DNA of 64,000 nucleotides from an uncultured Brachyspira sp. (GTDB taxonomy: Bacteria > Spirochaetota > Brachyspiria > Brachyspirales > Brachyspiraceae): the NCBI RefSeq assembly GCF_944393015.1, contig NZ_CALXYQ010000006.1, forward strand, positions 42,232 through 106,231. The letters run 5' to 3'. The translations under genes and the position numbers were made by a program. Under the pieces are notes generated by a model that was not told where the DNA came from, did no database searches, and was given only the letters and a program-made list of their open reading frames with translations. Shown one piece after another: positions 56,914 through 64,000 of the stretch. The first letter of the stretch is position 1. Each line of letters opens with the position of its first letter.

Positions 56914-57333
56914 TTATTGTTTTTTTGCAAGAACCATTTTTATACGTTCAAGAACTTTTTTTCTGTCTAAAGGTTTAGTAATGTAGTTTTTAGCACCAGC
57001 TAGAAGTGCCTTTTTTACCATATCTTCTTTACCTAAAGCACTAACCATAACAACTTTAGCATTTTTATCGTATTCTATTATTTTAGTCAATGCAGTAATA
57101 CCGTCCATTTTAGGCATTGTAATATCCATAGTTACTAAGTCTGGCTTGTATTCTTTATACATAAGTACGCCTTCTTCTCCGTTTTCTGCTGTGCCAACTA
57201 CATTGTATTGTTCTGATACAAAGATTTGCTGTAATTGTTTAACAACAAATGCAGAGTCATCTACGATTAGAACTTTGTATGGTTTTCCAAATTCATTTAT
57301 ACCATCAGCTTCTTTTGTATTAATGTCAGACAT
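56914..57333 (-). CDS. CheY-like response regulator
   Basis: The 139-residue protein is a stand-alone receiver domain with an N-terminal tail of about 18 residues. The acidic pair is DD at 25-26, the phosphorylation site Asp is at about 70 in LVTMDITMPKMDG, the Thr/Ser switch is in VVMVSALGKED and the Lys in KNYITKPLDRKKVLERI. No output domain. It starts 6 nt after cheX ends. The order cheX-cheY fits a motor-signalling pair in which the CheX protein dephosphorylates the regulator. Confidence 0.93.
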   Translation of the reverse strand: MSDINTKEADGINEFGKPYKVLIVDDSAFVVKQLQQIFVSEQYNVVGTAENGEEGVLMYKEYKPDLVTMDITMPKMDGITALTKIIEYDKNAKVVMVSALGKEDMVKKALLAGAKNYITKPLDRKKVLERIKMVLAKKQ

Positions 57334-57339
57334 ATTTCT

Positions 57340-57807
57340 TTACTCCTTTTCTGATTCTACGGCAACTAATATATTAAAATCGCCAATAGAGGTATCTAGT
57401 TTTATATGCAGAAATTCCGAATCGCTTATCGAAACTTCCAAATTTTTGCTTTTCATAATAACAGGCGGAGATATATCAACATCATAACCGTCTGTTTCTA
57501 ATTTTGTTACAGCGAGACCTGCTATTAAATTAACAAGCTCCTGTATAGTAGATAATGATAGCTTATCAATATCTTTTATTTCTCTGTCATTCATAATAGA
57601 AACTATTTTTTTGGCAGTTTCTAACTCCATATCTATTATGAAATGACCTACTATATCTTTTGATAATGCTACTATAGCTATAATACCTGAAGCATTTACA
57701 AAATCACCTTTTAAAGTTATATCGCCGATTTTGATACCGTCTTTAATATAATTTTGCAATATTTCGTTTGACGCATCTGTAAATGGTCTTATATAGTCAA
57801 GTCTCAT
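57340..57807 (-). CDS. cheX: CheX-type chemotaxis phosphatase
   Basis: The 155-residue protein has the CheC/CheX/FliY layout: RPFTDASNEILQNY near the N-terminus, GIIAIVALSKDIVGHFIIDM, and the phosphatase helix LSTIQELVNLIAGLAVTKL. The last holds the key Glu and Asn three residues apart. A late SDSEFLHIKLDTSIGDF strand pair completes the fold. It should remove phosphate from CheY-P in spirochaetes. It is the first gene of the run leading to mreD and the CYTH gene. Confidence 0.92.
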   Translation of the reverse strand: MRLDYIRPFTDASNEILQNYIKDGIKIGDITLKGDFVNASGIIAIVALSKDIVGHFIIDMELETAKKIVSIMNDREIKDIDKLSLSTIQELVNLIAGLAVTKLETDGYDVDISPPVIMKSKNLEVSISDSEFLHIKLDTSIGDFNILVAVESEKE

Positions 57808-58211
57808 TATAACACTCTTTACATACTAATTACTTACGTTTATTTTAACAATATATGAATTTTATTGCAAGTATAGTTGTAAAATATAGCATTATGCTTC
57901 TATAAATATCGAAAAAAAAATAATTTGCTTGAAAATATTTTAAAATATATAGATTTATTTTAATTTTAAAACCATATAATACCTGTTTATAAATATAACT
58001 ATATGATTGTATATTTACTATCAAATACTATAAAATTTACATATCGATTAAATATTTTCAAATAAATGTTGATGTTAAGAAATATTAACAAAAAAATTCT
58101 GATTATTTCTGATAAAAAATCATAAAAAATATTTGCTACGACAAAAAATGTCATAAGCATGAATTATTATCCTAATATAATGATTATTTATATAAGCAAA
58201 GGAGTTTAATT
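57808..58211. other. Intergenic region between divergent operons
   Basis: About 400 bp of very A+T-rich sequence between cheX (minus) and the zinc-ribbon gene (plus). I see no RNA gene, repeat copy or clear consensus promoter, only a short GACAAAAAATGTC inverted repeat near 58140 and AATATAAT near 58177, a possible -10 box for the plus-strand gene. Confidence 0.5.
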
Positions 58212-59042
58212 ATGTTTTGTCAAAATTGCGGTTCTGAAAATGAGGATAATGTAAAATTCTGTTCTAATTGCGGAAATTCAATTAATACATATAATACATA
58301 TTTTGGAAATATTACATCAGAAAATAATGAATTTAAACATTCATCTGCTTTTGGAAGAATTAAAACTCAAATTGATTCTATAAAAGATCAGCCGGATACA
58401 TCATTATCAGATGATAATATTAATCAGCTTTCTGAAATAATAAATGATGATGAAAATATATTATATTTTACTTCAGGTTTTTCTGCTTTTGGAAATGATT
58501 CTCTTCTTCTGATTTTAACTTCAAAAAGAGTCATTGTTGCCAAATGGGGTATTTTTAAACCTATTGAAGAAAAAAAATCAATACCGCTAGATAGTATAAA
58601 TAAAGTTTCATCTTCTATTGGTATTATGGGTGCTGAAATAACAATAGACTATGGAAATAATTCAGAGTACATTACGGATATAGGAAAAGAAAGCGGGAGA
58701 TTATTTGAATATAAAATCAATAGAGAATTAGAAAAATATAATAAAAACGAAATTCAAATAAAAGAAACTGAAAAAGTAAAAGAAATACAGAATCATAATT
58801 TCAATAATAATATAAATCCAATTGAGAATAAAGACAGATATTTATTTTTTAAAAACAGATATGTCAATTGCAGCAGCATTCAGGAAATAAAAAGAGAAGA
58901 AAATACTATTCTAATTATGACTTCAAAAAATGTGTATTACTTCAAATATAATTCAGAAGAGAGAGCTATAGATAATCATAATAAATTAATATCTTTCATC
59001 ACTAATGAAGTATTTGATCTTGAAGATGATGAAGAAAAATAA
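58212..59042 (+). CDS. Zinc-ribbon protein with PH-like domain
   Basis: The 276-residue protein begins with a double-CxxC zinc ribbon (MFCQNCGSENEDNVKFCSNC, Cys at 3, 6, 17 and 20), then a Ser/Asp-rich linker. The middle domain of about 100 residues resembles a bacterial PH domain (DENILYFTSGFSAFGNDSLL, LILTSKRVIVAKWGIF, KKSIPLDSINKV). The C-terminal domain of about 60 residues is unassigned (RYLFFKNRYVNCSSIQEI, TILIMTSKNVYYF). Cytoplasmic. It shares its ribosome site and start region pattern with the next gene. Function unknown. Confidence 0.72.
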   Translation: MFCQNCGSENEDNVKFCSNCGNSINTYNTYFGNITSENNEFKHSSAFGRIKTQIDSIKDQPDTSLSDDNINQLSEIINDDENILYFTSGFSAFGNDSLLLILTSKRVIVAKWGIFKPIEEKKSIPLDSINKVSSSIGIMGAEITIDYGNNSEYITDIGKESGRLFEYKINRELEKYNKNEIQIKETEKVKEIQNHNFNNNINPIENKDRYLFFKNRYVNCSSIQEIKREENTILIMTSKNVYYFKYNSEERAIDNHNKLISFITNEVFDLEDDEEK

Positions 59043-59052
59043 TTATAAAAAA

Positions 59053-59127
59053 TAATTTATATAAAAAAATAATTTATATAAAAAAATAATTTATATAAAA
59101 AAATAATTTATATAAAAAAATAATTTT
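59053..59127. repeat. Tandem repeat, 17-bp unit, four full copies plus a part
   Basis: The unit TAATTTATATAAAAAAA starts at 59053, 59070, 59087 and 59104, with a partial copy from 59121. It fills the gap between the two zinc-ribbon genes, right up to the ribosome site of the second. The copy number is probably variable between strains. Confidence 0.88.
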
Positions 59128-59140
59128 AAGGAGTTTAATT

Positions 59141-60295
59141 ATGTTTTGTACTAATTGCGGAACACAACTTAATGAAGGTGCAAAGTTTTGTACTAATTGC
59201 GGGGCAAAAATAGAGTTATCATCAGAAATTAATAAAAATAATATTTCTGATAATTCTATTTCTGACAGCGTAAAACCAAATGATTCAAAAATAGAAAATA
59301 TAACTAGTAATGAATCTAATCAAAACAAAAATGCTTCAGATAATAATGATGCCAAAAAGAAGAATGAAGATGACAGAAGTGCTTATCAGGCTAAAAGTGA
59401 TGTTCAGTATTTAGAAGAATATGAACAGTTTATTGCTGCATTCTTTGGTATTACAGGAAGTTTAGACAAGAAGAAAAATAAATTTATAGAGGGGTATTCT
59501 CATTCTTTTAAATTTTATGATTCAAAGCCTAATATATTAAAATTTCTTATGGATTTAAGATTTGGAGATAAGAGTTTGCCTATACATGATATAAGGGCTA
59601 TATTAAGCTGTATATTTCTTATTCCTTTTGCATATTTATATTCATTTGGGGCAAAAAAATCTGCTATTATATCAGGCATTATCGTGGCATTAGTAATAAG
59701 CCTTGTTATGATAGCTCCTGCAGGAGATATTTGGATTATATGGTTTCCGTTTATGTGTATCGTATTTTATTTAATGCCTAAATTTTTTCACATAGAATTT
59801 AGTAAAAGAATGAAGCTAGTTGAAAATGAACCTAATCATAGTATGAAATTAGAGAAGTTTAAATCTATGTGTCAGGGATCTGATAAAAAGAAAGAAAAAA
59901 TAATATCAGCAATTTCTCTTGCAGCAGTGCTTGTATTTTTCTTTATTTCAGCGGCTTTATTTTCAGGTGCTTTTGAGGGAAAGTATATTAAGCTAGTTAA
60001 ACAGTCAACATTCAATAATTTACCTCAAGTAACTGTTGAAGAATTAATAAAAGGTACTATTAAAAATGCTGAATGGAGCGAGGGAGTAGGAGAAGATGAC
60101 GGAAGAAACTATGTTAATGTGAGAGGAGATTTAATGGGATTTGATGTATTAATACAGTTTAGAATCAATAAAAATGAGGATGGATGGGTTGTGAATGCTG
60201 TTGAAATGGATGGAGAAGCACAGCCTGTAGGTAATGTTGGCCAGGATTTATATAACATATACATTGGCAAAGAGGCATTAAAAGAATATTTTTAA
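59141..60295 (+). CDS. Zinc-ribbon membrane protein with C-terminal extracytoplasmic domain
   Basis: The 384-residue protein has a zinc ribbon (MFCTNCGTQLNEGAKFCTNC), a polar Asn/Ser/Asp-rich linker and a stretch of about 80 residues. It then has two or three membrane segments near 175-220 (KKSAIISGIIVALVISLVMI), and another near 265-285 (LAAVLVFFFISAALFSGAF). After that comes a domain of about 105 residues (KYIKLVKQSTFNNLPQVTVE, LYNIYIGKEALKEYF). That domain matches the next gene's product. It may tether an extracytoplasmic sensor-like domain to a cytoplasmic zinc ribbon. Function unknown. Confidence 0.72.
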   Translation: MFCTNCGTQLNEGAKFCTNCGAKIELSSEINKNNISDNSISDSVKPNDSKIENITSNESNQNKNASDNNDAKKKNEDDRSAYQAKSDVQYLEEYEQFIAAFFGITGSLDKKKNKFIEGYSHSFKFYDSKPNILKFLMDLRFGDKSLPIHDIRAILSCIFLIPFAYLYSFGAKKSAIISGIIVALVISLVMIAPAGDIWIIWFPFMCIVFYLMPKFFHIEFSKRMKLVENEPNHSMKLEKFKSMCQGSDKKKEKIISAISLAAVLVFFFISAALFSGAFEGKYIKLVKQSTFNNLPQVTVEELIKGTIKNAEWSEGVGEDDGRNYVNVRGDLMGFDVLIQFRINKNEDGWVVNAVEMDGEAQPVGNVGQDLYNIYIGKEALKEYF

Positions 60296-60326
60296 TAGAT
60301 AAAATAATATTTTAATGGGGGAGAAA

Positions 60327-60692
60327 ATGAAAAAATTATTTATTATAACAGCTTCAATATTTTTATTTATAATATCTTGTTCATCAGACGGCGGTTATAT
60401 AGATATGGTTAAACATGGTGCATTTGAGGCATATCCAGATGTTACAGTAGGGGAGATGGTTGATGCTATATTTGATGAGGTTGAATGGGAGGAAATAGTA
60501 GCAGAAGATGGAAATGATTATGTAAATATGCATGGAACTTTGGAAGGAGATAAAGCTTCTATACAGTTTAGAATATTAGATGATGAGTCATGGATAGTTT
60601 ATGCTTTAGAGATAAATGGAAAGCCTGATACAACAGATAATATTGCTGAAGATTTATATAATTTATATTTATTAGCTACTGAAGCATATTAA
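60327..60692 (+). CDS. Small lipoprotein sharing the C-terminal domain of the upstream zinc-ribbon protein
   Basis: Start taken at ATG 60327 (GGGGGAG upstream), giving 121 residues. The leader is short with lipobox IISC. The remainder follows the upstream C-terminal domain step by step: YIDMVKHGAFEAYPDVTVGE, VEWEE, DGNDYVNMHGTLEG, IQFRILDDE and a final AEDLYNLYLLATEAY. It should sit at the membrane or surface. The shared domain suggests related partners or ligands. It is 31 nt after the upstream gene and ends at a clear terminator. Confidence 0.78.
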   Translation: MKKLFIITASIFLFIISCSSDGGYIDMVKHGAFEAYPDVTVGEMVDAIFDEVEWEEIVAEDGNDYVNMHGTLEGDKASIQFRILDDESWIVYALEINGKPDTTDNIAEDLYNLYLLATEAY

Positions 60693-60700
60693 AAAATTAA

Positions 60701-60738
60701 AAAGGGCTTGAATAAATAATTTTCAAGCCCTTTATTTT
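60701..60738. terminator. Bidirectional terminator between convergent genes
   Basis: A perfect 12-bp stem, AAAGGGCTTGAA (60701-60712) with TTCAAGCCCTTT (60722-60733), is flanked by A-run and T-run. It serves both the lipoprotein gene and the large minus-strand gene. Confidence 0.9.
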
Positions 60739-60766
60739 TTAGTAATATTATTTACAGTCTGAATTT

Positions 60767-63274
60767 TTACATATTTTTGTAGAAATCTATATGATGCTGT
60801 AATTCAGGAGGAAGAGGATTTCCTGATTTTGTGAATTTGAAGTATCTGTTTTCTAATTCAGTAGCCTTTTTGTTTCTTATGTTTTTGAATCTGTTAGCTA
60901 TTTCTGTATACATAGGCTGTTTTTCAAGTTCAACTCTTATGTCTTTGGCAAATGGTACTTGTCTGTATAATATTCCTCTTGCAACTCTATTAAGTCTCAT
61001 AATACCTTTGCTTTCATATCTTATCCATAAGTTGTAATCTGCTACGAATACTTCTCTCAGATTGTTTCTGCATTTTTTAATTTGTACTTTTAATTTTTCT
61101 TTAGCCTCATCAGAAAGGTTTCTGTTTTTCTTATAGAACTGAACATAGTCGCTGTACTCAGAAGTAATTGACATTTGAGTAATATCATTCCAAGCAGGTC
61201 CGAGCATAGTTTTACATAATTCCCATCTGAATGCACCTATAGTAGGTATTGCTAAAGTATCTATTTCTTCAGAAGTAAATATAGGGAATAAGAATCTTCC
61301 TGTACTATTTTTTTGTCTTGTTGAAAGCTCTTCCCACATTATAGCTCTTGAACCGAATGTAGGCATAAGTATTATATTAGGCAATACTTCTTGCATAACC
61401 AATTCTTTTTCTATGTTTAACTCTTTATTTTTATACAATACCTCTCTATAGAATGCTGAAAAATCTATATCTGTTATTTCTTTTATAGATTTTTCCATGA
61501 AATCTCTTCTGATTAATGCTCTTTCAAAGTCTTTAGTTATCATATCCTTGTGAAGTATAGGGAAATATACACTAACTTGTCCGTAACATAATCTATGAGT
61601 AGTTTCAATCATGTTGTCAACTTCATATTCAAGTCTTTTTGATGAACTTTCCCAATGCTCCTCTAATTCTTTATCATTGATAGTACCGCGTTTCTTTAAT
61701 TCTCTCAAAGCTTCTCTATAATCCTGACCGAATCCATTAACAGAAGGCGGCTCTTCTTTATCATAAATTTTTTGAAGCCATTCGTCTATATAAAATACAT
61801 TGATTCTTTTGGTTTTGCTTTTATCTTTTATTTCATAAAGATCCATTATTTGATTAGGAGTAAGAAGCTGATCGTCCATATATCCAAAGTTTAAAAACAT
61901 TTTTACAAGTTTATTGTTATCTCCGTTTATTATGGCTCTTTTCGCAATTTCTTTATATATTTCAAAGAATACACTTGAAACGCCTCTTCTTATTTTTCTT
62001 ACATCATCATCAGTGCTGAATTTATCTCTTAATTTTCTAAATGCCTGTAAAGACTTCATGAAATTTTTAGCTTTAGTTTCATCAATTCCAGACATTTCTA
62101 TTAATTTTTTAGTAGGATTTTTTACTTCTTCAGGTAATTCTTCAAATCCTAATTTAACTTTTATATTATCAATATCATCTATTCCAGCAATAATATTGTC
62201 ATCAGATGAAGCAATAGAGTTTACAGATATTCTTCTTAGTATTGAATCTATCTCATCAAGATCTATGTGAAGATCATAATCGTATTCGGTTTTAATTTTA
62301 TTGTATATATCTTTTATGATATTAGACATAAATTTTATATATTTAACCCATACTTCATTATCTTTACCCTGTTTGTCTAAATCAAGAGCAGTTTTAGCAT
62401 ACTCACCAAATAAAGATTCATCTTCATTTGAAGACAAAAATAATATGTTTTCTATAGCTTCAACTATTTCATTTTTTAATAGTGATGATATCTTTTTTAA
62501 ATTTTCGTATAACATATGAGAAGCATCTAAACTCATATTCTCATCATAAGTGAAGAACTGATTTTTAATTTCTTTAGGCATAGTTAAAAATCTTCTTACA
62601 TAGTCAATTTCAAATTCCAATTTTTCTGTATTTTCTATTAATTGATTTTTATTATGCATATATATTTCAGAGTGATCTGCTCTTATGAAATCCACATCAA
62701 AAGATGCAGGGAAATTAAAACCAGAGTTTATAGAATCATCATAAATTTCTTTATATCCCTTAAAAATCTCTGATTTTATATTTTTTGATTTGTTCTGCTG
62801 TAAATTGAAATATATAACAGCAAGATTTGAAGATAATATTTTTATATCAGAGTTTATTTTTTTTATTTTGATATATTCTTCATAGGATTTAAGTATCATA
62901 TATGCTATAGAATGATACATACTTGTAAGATAAGGTTTATTAACTTTAAAAAAACTTTTTACATACTCTTGATTTGGTGTTTTCACTGCATATATTTCAG
63001 TATTCTCTTTTGCTTTAAAAGAAAACATGTATTTAGAATTAGATTTATAACTTCCAATACCAAGCATAATATTTTTAGGAATTGAAAATAATCTGCAGCT
63101 ATATCTCATAACTTCATTTTCATCTTCTATACCTAGAATCTCTTTAGAAGAAATATAAACATCTATCTCTCCTTTTGTAACAATTGATATGTTTTTTACA
63201 TTTTCTCCTTCATAAAAAACAATATTTCCAGTACTTAATTTTAAATTTCCATTTTCTTCAATGTTTACACTCAT
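60767..63274 (-). CDS. Large protein with N-terminal cyclic-nucleotide-binding (Crp-like) domain
   Basis: The 835-residue protein begins with a Crp-type beta-roll: LSTGNIVFYEGENVKNISIV, TKGEIDVYISSKE, LGIGSYKSNSKYMFSFKAKE, NTEIYAVKTPNQEYVKSFF. The remaining 700 residues are mostly charged helices with no DNA-binding wing, and include MPTFGSRAIMWEELS, FLFPIFTSEEIDTLAIPTIG and RIRYE-like segments (LWIRYESKGIMRLNRVARGI). No membrane segment. It resembles spirochaetal cyclic-nucleotide-binding proteins of unknown role. Binding residues of classical cAMP pockets are not obvious, so ligand binding is unproven. Start preceded by AGAGAG; single-gene unit. Confidence 0.75.
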   Translation of the reverse strand: MSVNIEENGNLKLSTGNIVFYEGENVKNISIVTKGEIDVYISSKEILGIEDENEVMRYSCRLFSIPKNIMLGIGSYKSNSKYMFSFKAKENTEIYAVKTPNQEYVKSFFKVNKPYLTSMYHSIAYMILKSYEEYIKIKKINSDIKILSSNLAVIYFNLQQNKSKNIKSEIFKGYKEIYDDSINSGFNFPASFDVDFIRADHSEIYMHNKNQLIENTEKLEFEIDYVRRFLTMPKEIKNQFFTYDENMSLDASHMLYENLKKISSLLKNEIVEAIENILFLSSNEDESLFGEYAKTALDLDKQGKDNEVWVKYIKFMSNIIKDIYNKIKTEYDYDLHIDLDEIDSILRRISVNSIASSDDNIIAGIDDIDNIKVKLGFEELPEEVKNPTKKLIEMSGIDETKAKNFMKSLQAFRKLRDKFSTDDDVRKIRRGVSSVFFEIYKEIAKRAIINGDNNKLVKMFLNFGYMDDQLLTPNQIMDLYEIKDKSKTKRINVFYIDEWLQKIYDKEEPPSVNGFGQDYREALRELKKRGTINDKELEEHWESSSKRLEYEVDNMIETTHRLCYGQVSVYFPILHKDMITKDFERALIRRDFMEKSIKEITDIDFSAFYREVLYKNKELNIEKELVMQEVLPNIILMPTFGSRAIMWEELSTRQKNSTGRFLFPIFTSEEIDTLAIPTIGAFRWELCKTMLGPAWNDITQMSITSEYSDYVQFYKKNRNLSDEAKEKLKVQIKKCRNNLREVFVADYNLWIRYESKGIMRLNRVARGILYRQVPFAKDIRVELEKQPMYTEIANRFKNIRNKKATELENRYFKFTKSGNPLPPELQHHIDFYKNM

Positions 63275-63590
63275 AATAACTCTCTTTTCAAATGTTTATT
63301 AGTAATTTTAAAAAAAATTATATATTATTTTTCCAAAATATGCTAGTTATTTGAATTTTTAATAAAAAAAATCCCAAATTCTTCTAGAAATTCATTTTTT
63401 TAATAAAAAATTTCCAAAATTCATCCCAAATTTCACTGAAATTCCTGAAATTTTGAAAAAAATTGGGCCTCAAAAAAGGCTTTTTATAGCTTTTTAATTT
63501 TTCTAACTTAATTTTTGTATGAAATGTATTATATAATCAATTATTTTAAAAATATTTGCTTTTTTTAGCCAAAATAAGGCTTTTTAAGTA
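63275..63590. other. A+T-rich spacer upstream of the rRNA promoter
   Basis: About 315 bp without a gene. It has loose direct repeats of ATCCCAAATT and AAATTC-type motifs (about 63370-63460). Two small hairpins with T-runs, GCC...GGCTTTTT near 63466-63486 and AGCC...GGCTTTTT near 63568-63586, could insulate the rRNA promoter. Confidence 0.5.
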
Positions 63591-63618
63591 TTGCGTTTTT
63601 CTAACTGTATGCTATAAT
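63591..63618 (+). promoter_or_regulatory. Probable 23S rRNA promoter
   Basis: TTGCGT 63591-63596, a 16-bp spacer, TATAAT 63613-63618, about 325 nt before the mature 23S 5' end. The leader includes CTTTGACAGATATATGAGAG (63698-63717), a leader-type element like those in other rRNA operons, and stretches able to pair with the 3' side for processing. Confidence 0.6.
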
Positions 63619-63942
63619 AACAAAACAGTTGATGAGAAACAAAAAAACACAACGAAAGAAACGAAACATCAGCTGAGAAAATGAAAAAACTTAAGATCTT
63701 TGACAGATATATGAGAGCGTAGATTTTTAGAAAGTTTTTTCCAACATTAAAAACGGAAATCAGCAATTATAAAAATCTTCACTAGATAAAGAAAACACAA
63801 TTAGATTGTGTGTCTTAGAGTAGAAACAATTAAGCGGAGCGTTACTAAAGAATTAGATAAGAAACAGCTTTAATTAGCTAAAAGTCTCATTCAATTTGAT
63901 ATATTAGCTTTAGCTTCTATATAAAGAAGAAAAGGATAATAT

Positions 63943-64000
63943 GGTCAAGTAAGTAAGGGCTTAAGGTGGATGCCTAGGCACTGGAAGGCGATGAAGGTCG
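63943..64000 (+). rRNA. rrl: 23S ribosomal RNA, 5' end (partial)
   Basis: Sequence from about 63943, GGTCAAGTAAGTAAGGGC and then AAGGTGGATGCCTAGGCA, ending GGCGATGAAGG, is the conserved 5' end of 23S rRNA. It runs off the right edge. No 16S or tRNA gene precedes it in this window, consistent with split rRNA genes. Confidence 0.95.

Noticed and set aside
59053..59127. Possible CRISPR array
   Set aside because: The units are direct tandem copies with no spacers between them and no cas genes are present.
63584..63766. 60-codon frame antisense to the rRNA leader
   Set aside because: Lies across the probable rRNA promoter and leader; no ribosome site.

Overview
The window looks like chromosome from an anaerobic intestinal spirochaete, most probably Brachyspira. 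This rests on very low G+C, the shape and chemotaxis gene set, Ser-type sulfatases with an anaerobic maturase, a membrane pyrophosphatase, and a 23S rRNA gene starting at the right edge with its own promoter and no 16S directly upstream. The genus call is recognition, not a database result.

Layout. (1) 1-11406: an L-rhamnose locus. A ribose/rhamnose-type ABC importer (two permeases and a two-domain ATPase) and an AraC-type regulator lie on the minus strand. They are divergent from rhaB, rhaA, rhaD and two more FGGY sugar kinases. (2) 11425-20376: housekeeping and stress genes (ComF-like, SPFH, alpha/beta hydrolase, NUDIX, tilS, DUF1848, metallo-hydrolase), then secreted PepSY-like proteins. 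(3) 20552-27170: a patch rich in repeats and decayed DNA, with a broken transposase, a MATE exporter and a CbiB/alpha-ribazole-phosphatase pair. (4) 27352-34187: membrane pyrophosphatase, a chemoreceptor, and a lipoprotein plus surface-protein pair with short repeats. (5) 34200-42109: a SorC-type regulator and a sulfatase locus (two Ser-type sulfatase lipoproteins and their radical-SAM maturase). One sulfatase has two in-frame stops and the maturase has a frameshift. (6) 42549-45110: an S58 peptidase and a broken SDR divergent from an HxlR regulator. (7) 45136-57807: a long minus-strand block with ftsH, NlpC/P60 and outer-membrane paralogue pairs, then the run cheX-cheY-cheR-bactofilin-TPR-mreB-mreC-mreD-CYTH. 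(8) 58212-64000: zinc-ribbon proteins, a large cyclic-nucleotide-binding-domain protein and the 23S rRNA start.

The most notable unexplained structure is a family of seven intergenic repeats, about 170-380 bp each. Their imperfect terminal inverted repeats read outward as near-consensus sigma-70 promoters (TTGACA, 17-bp spacer, TATATA), and nearly every end keeps the 17-bp spacing. They resemble small non-autonomous transposable elements (MITEs) that carry promoters. At least two copies sit where they would drive the adjacent gene. Two copies share a 245-bp stretch that I read as identical and inverted, flanking about 4.5 kb.
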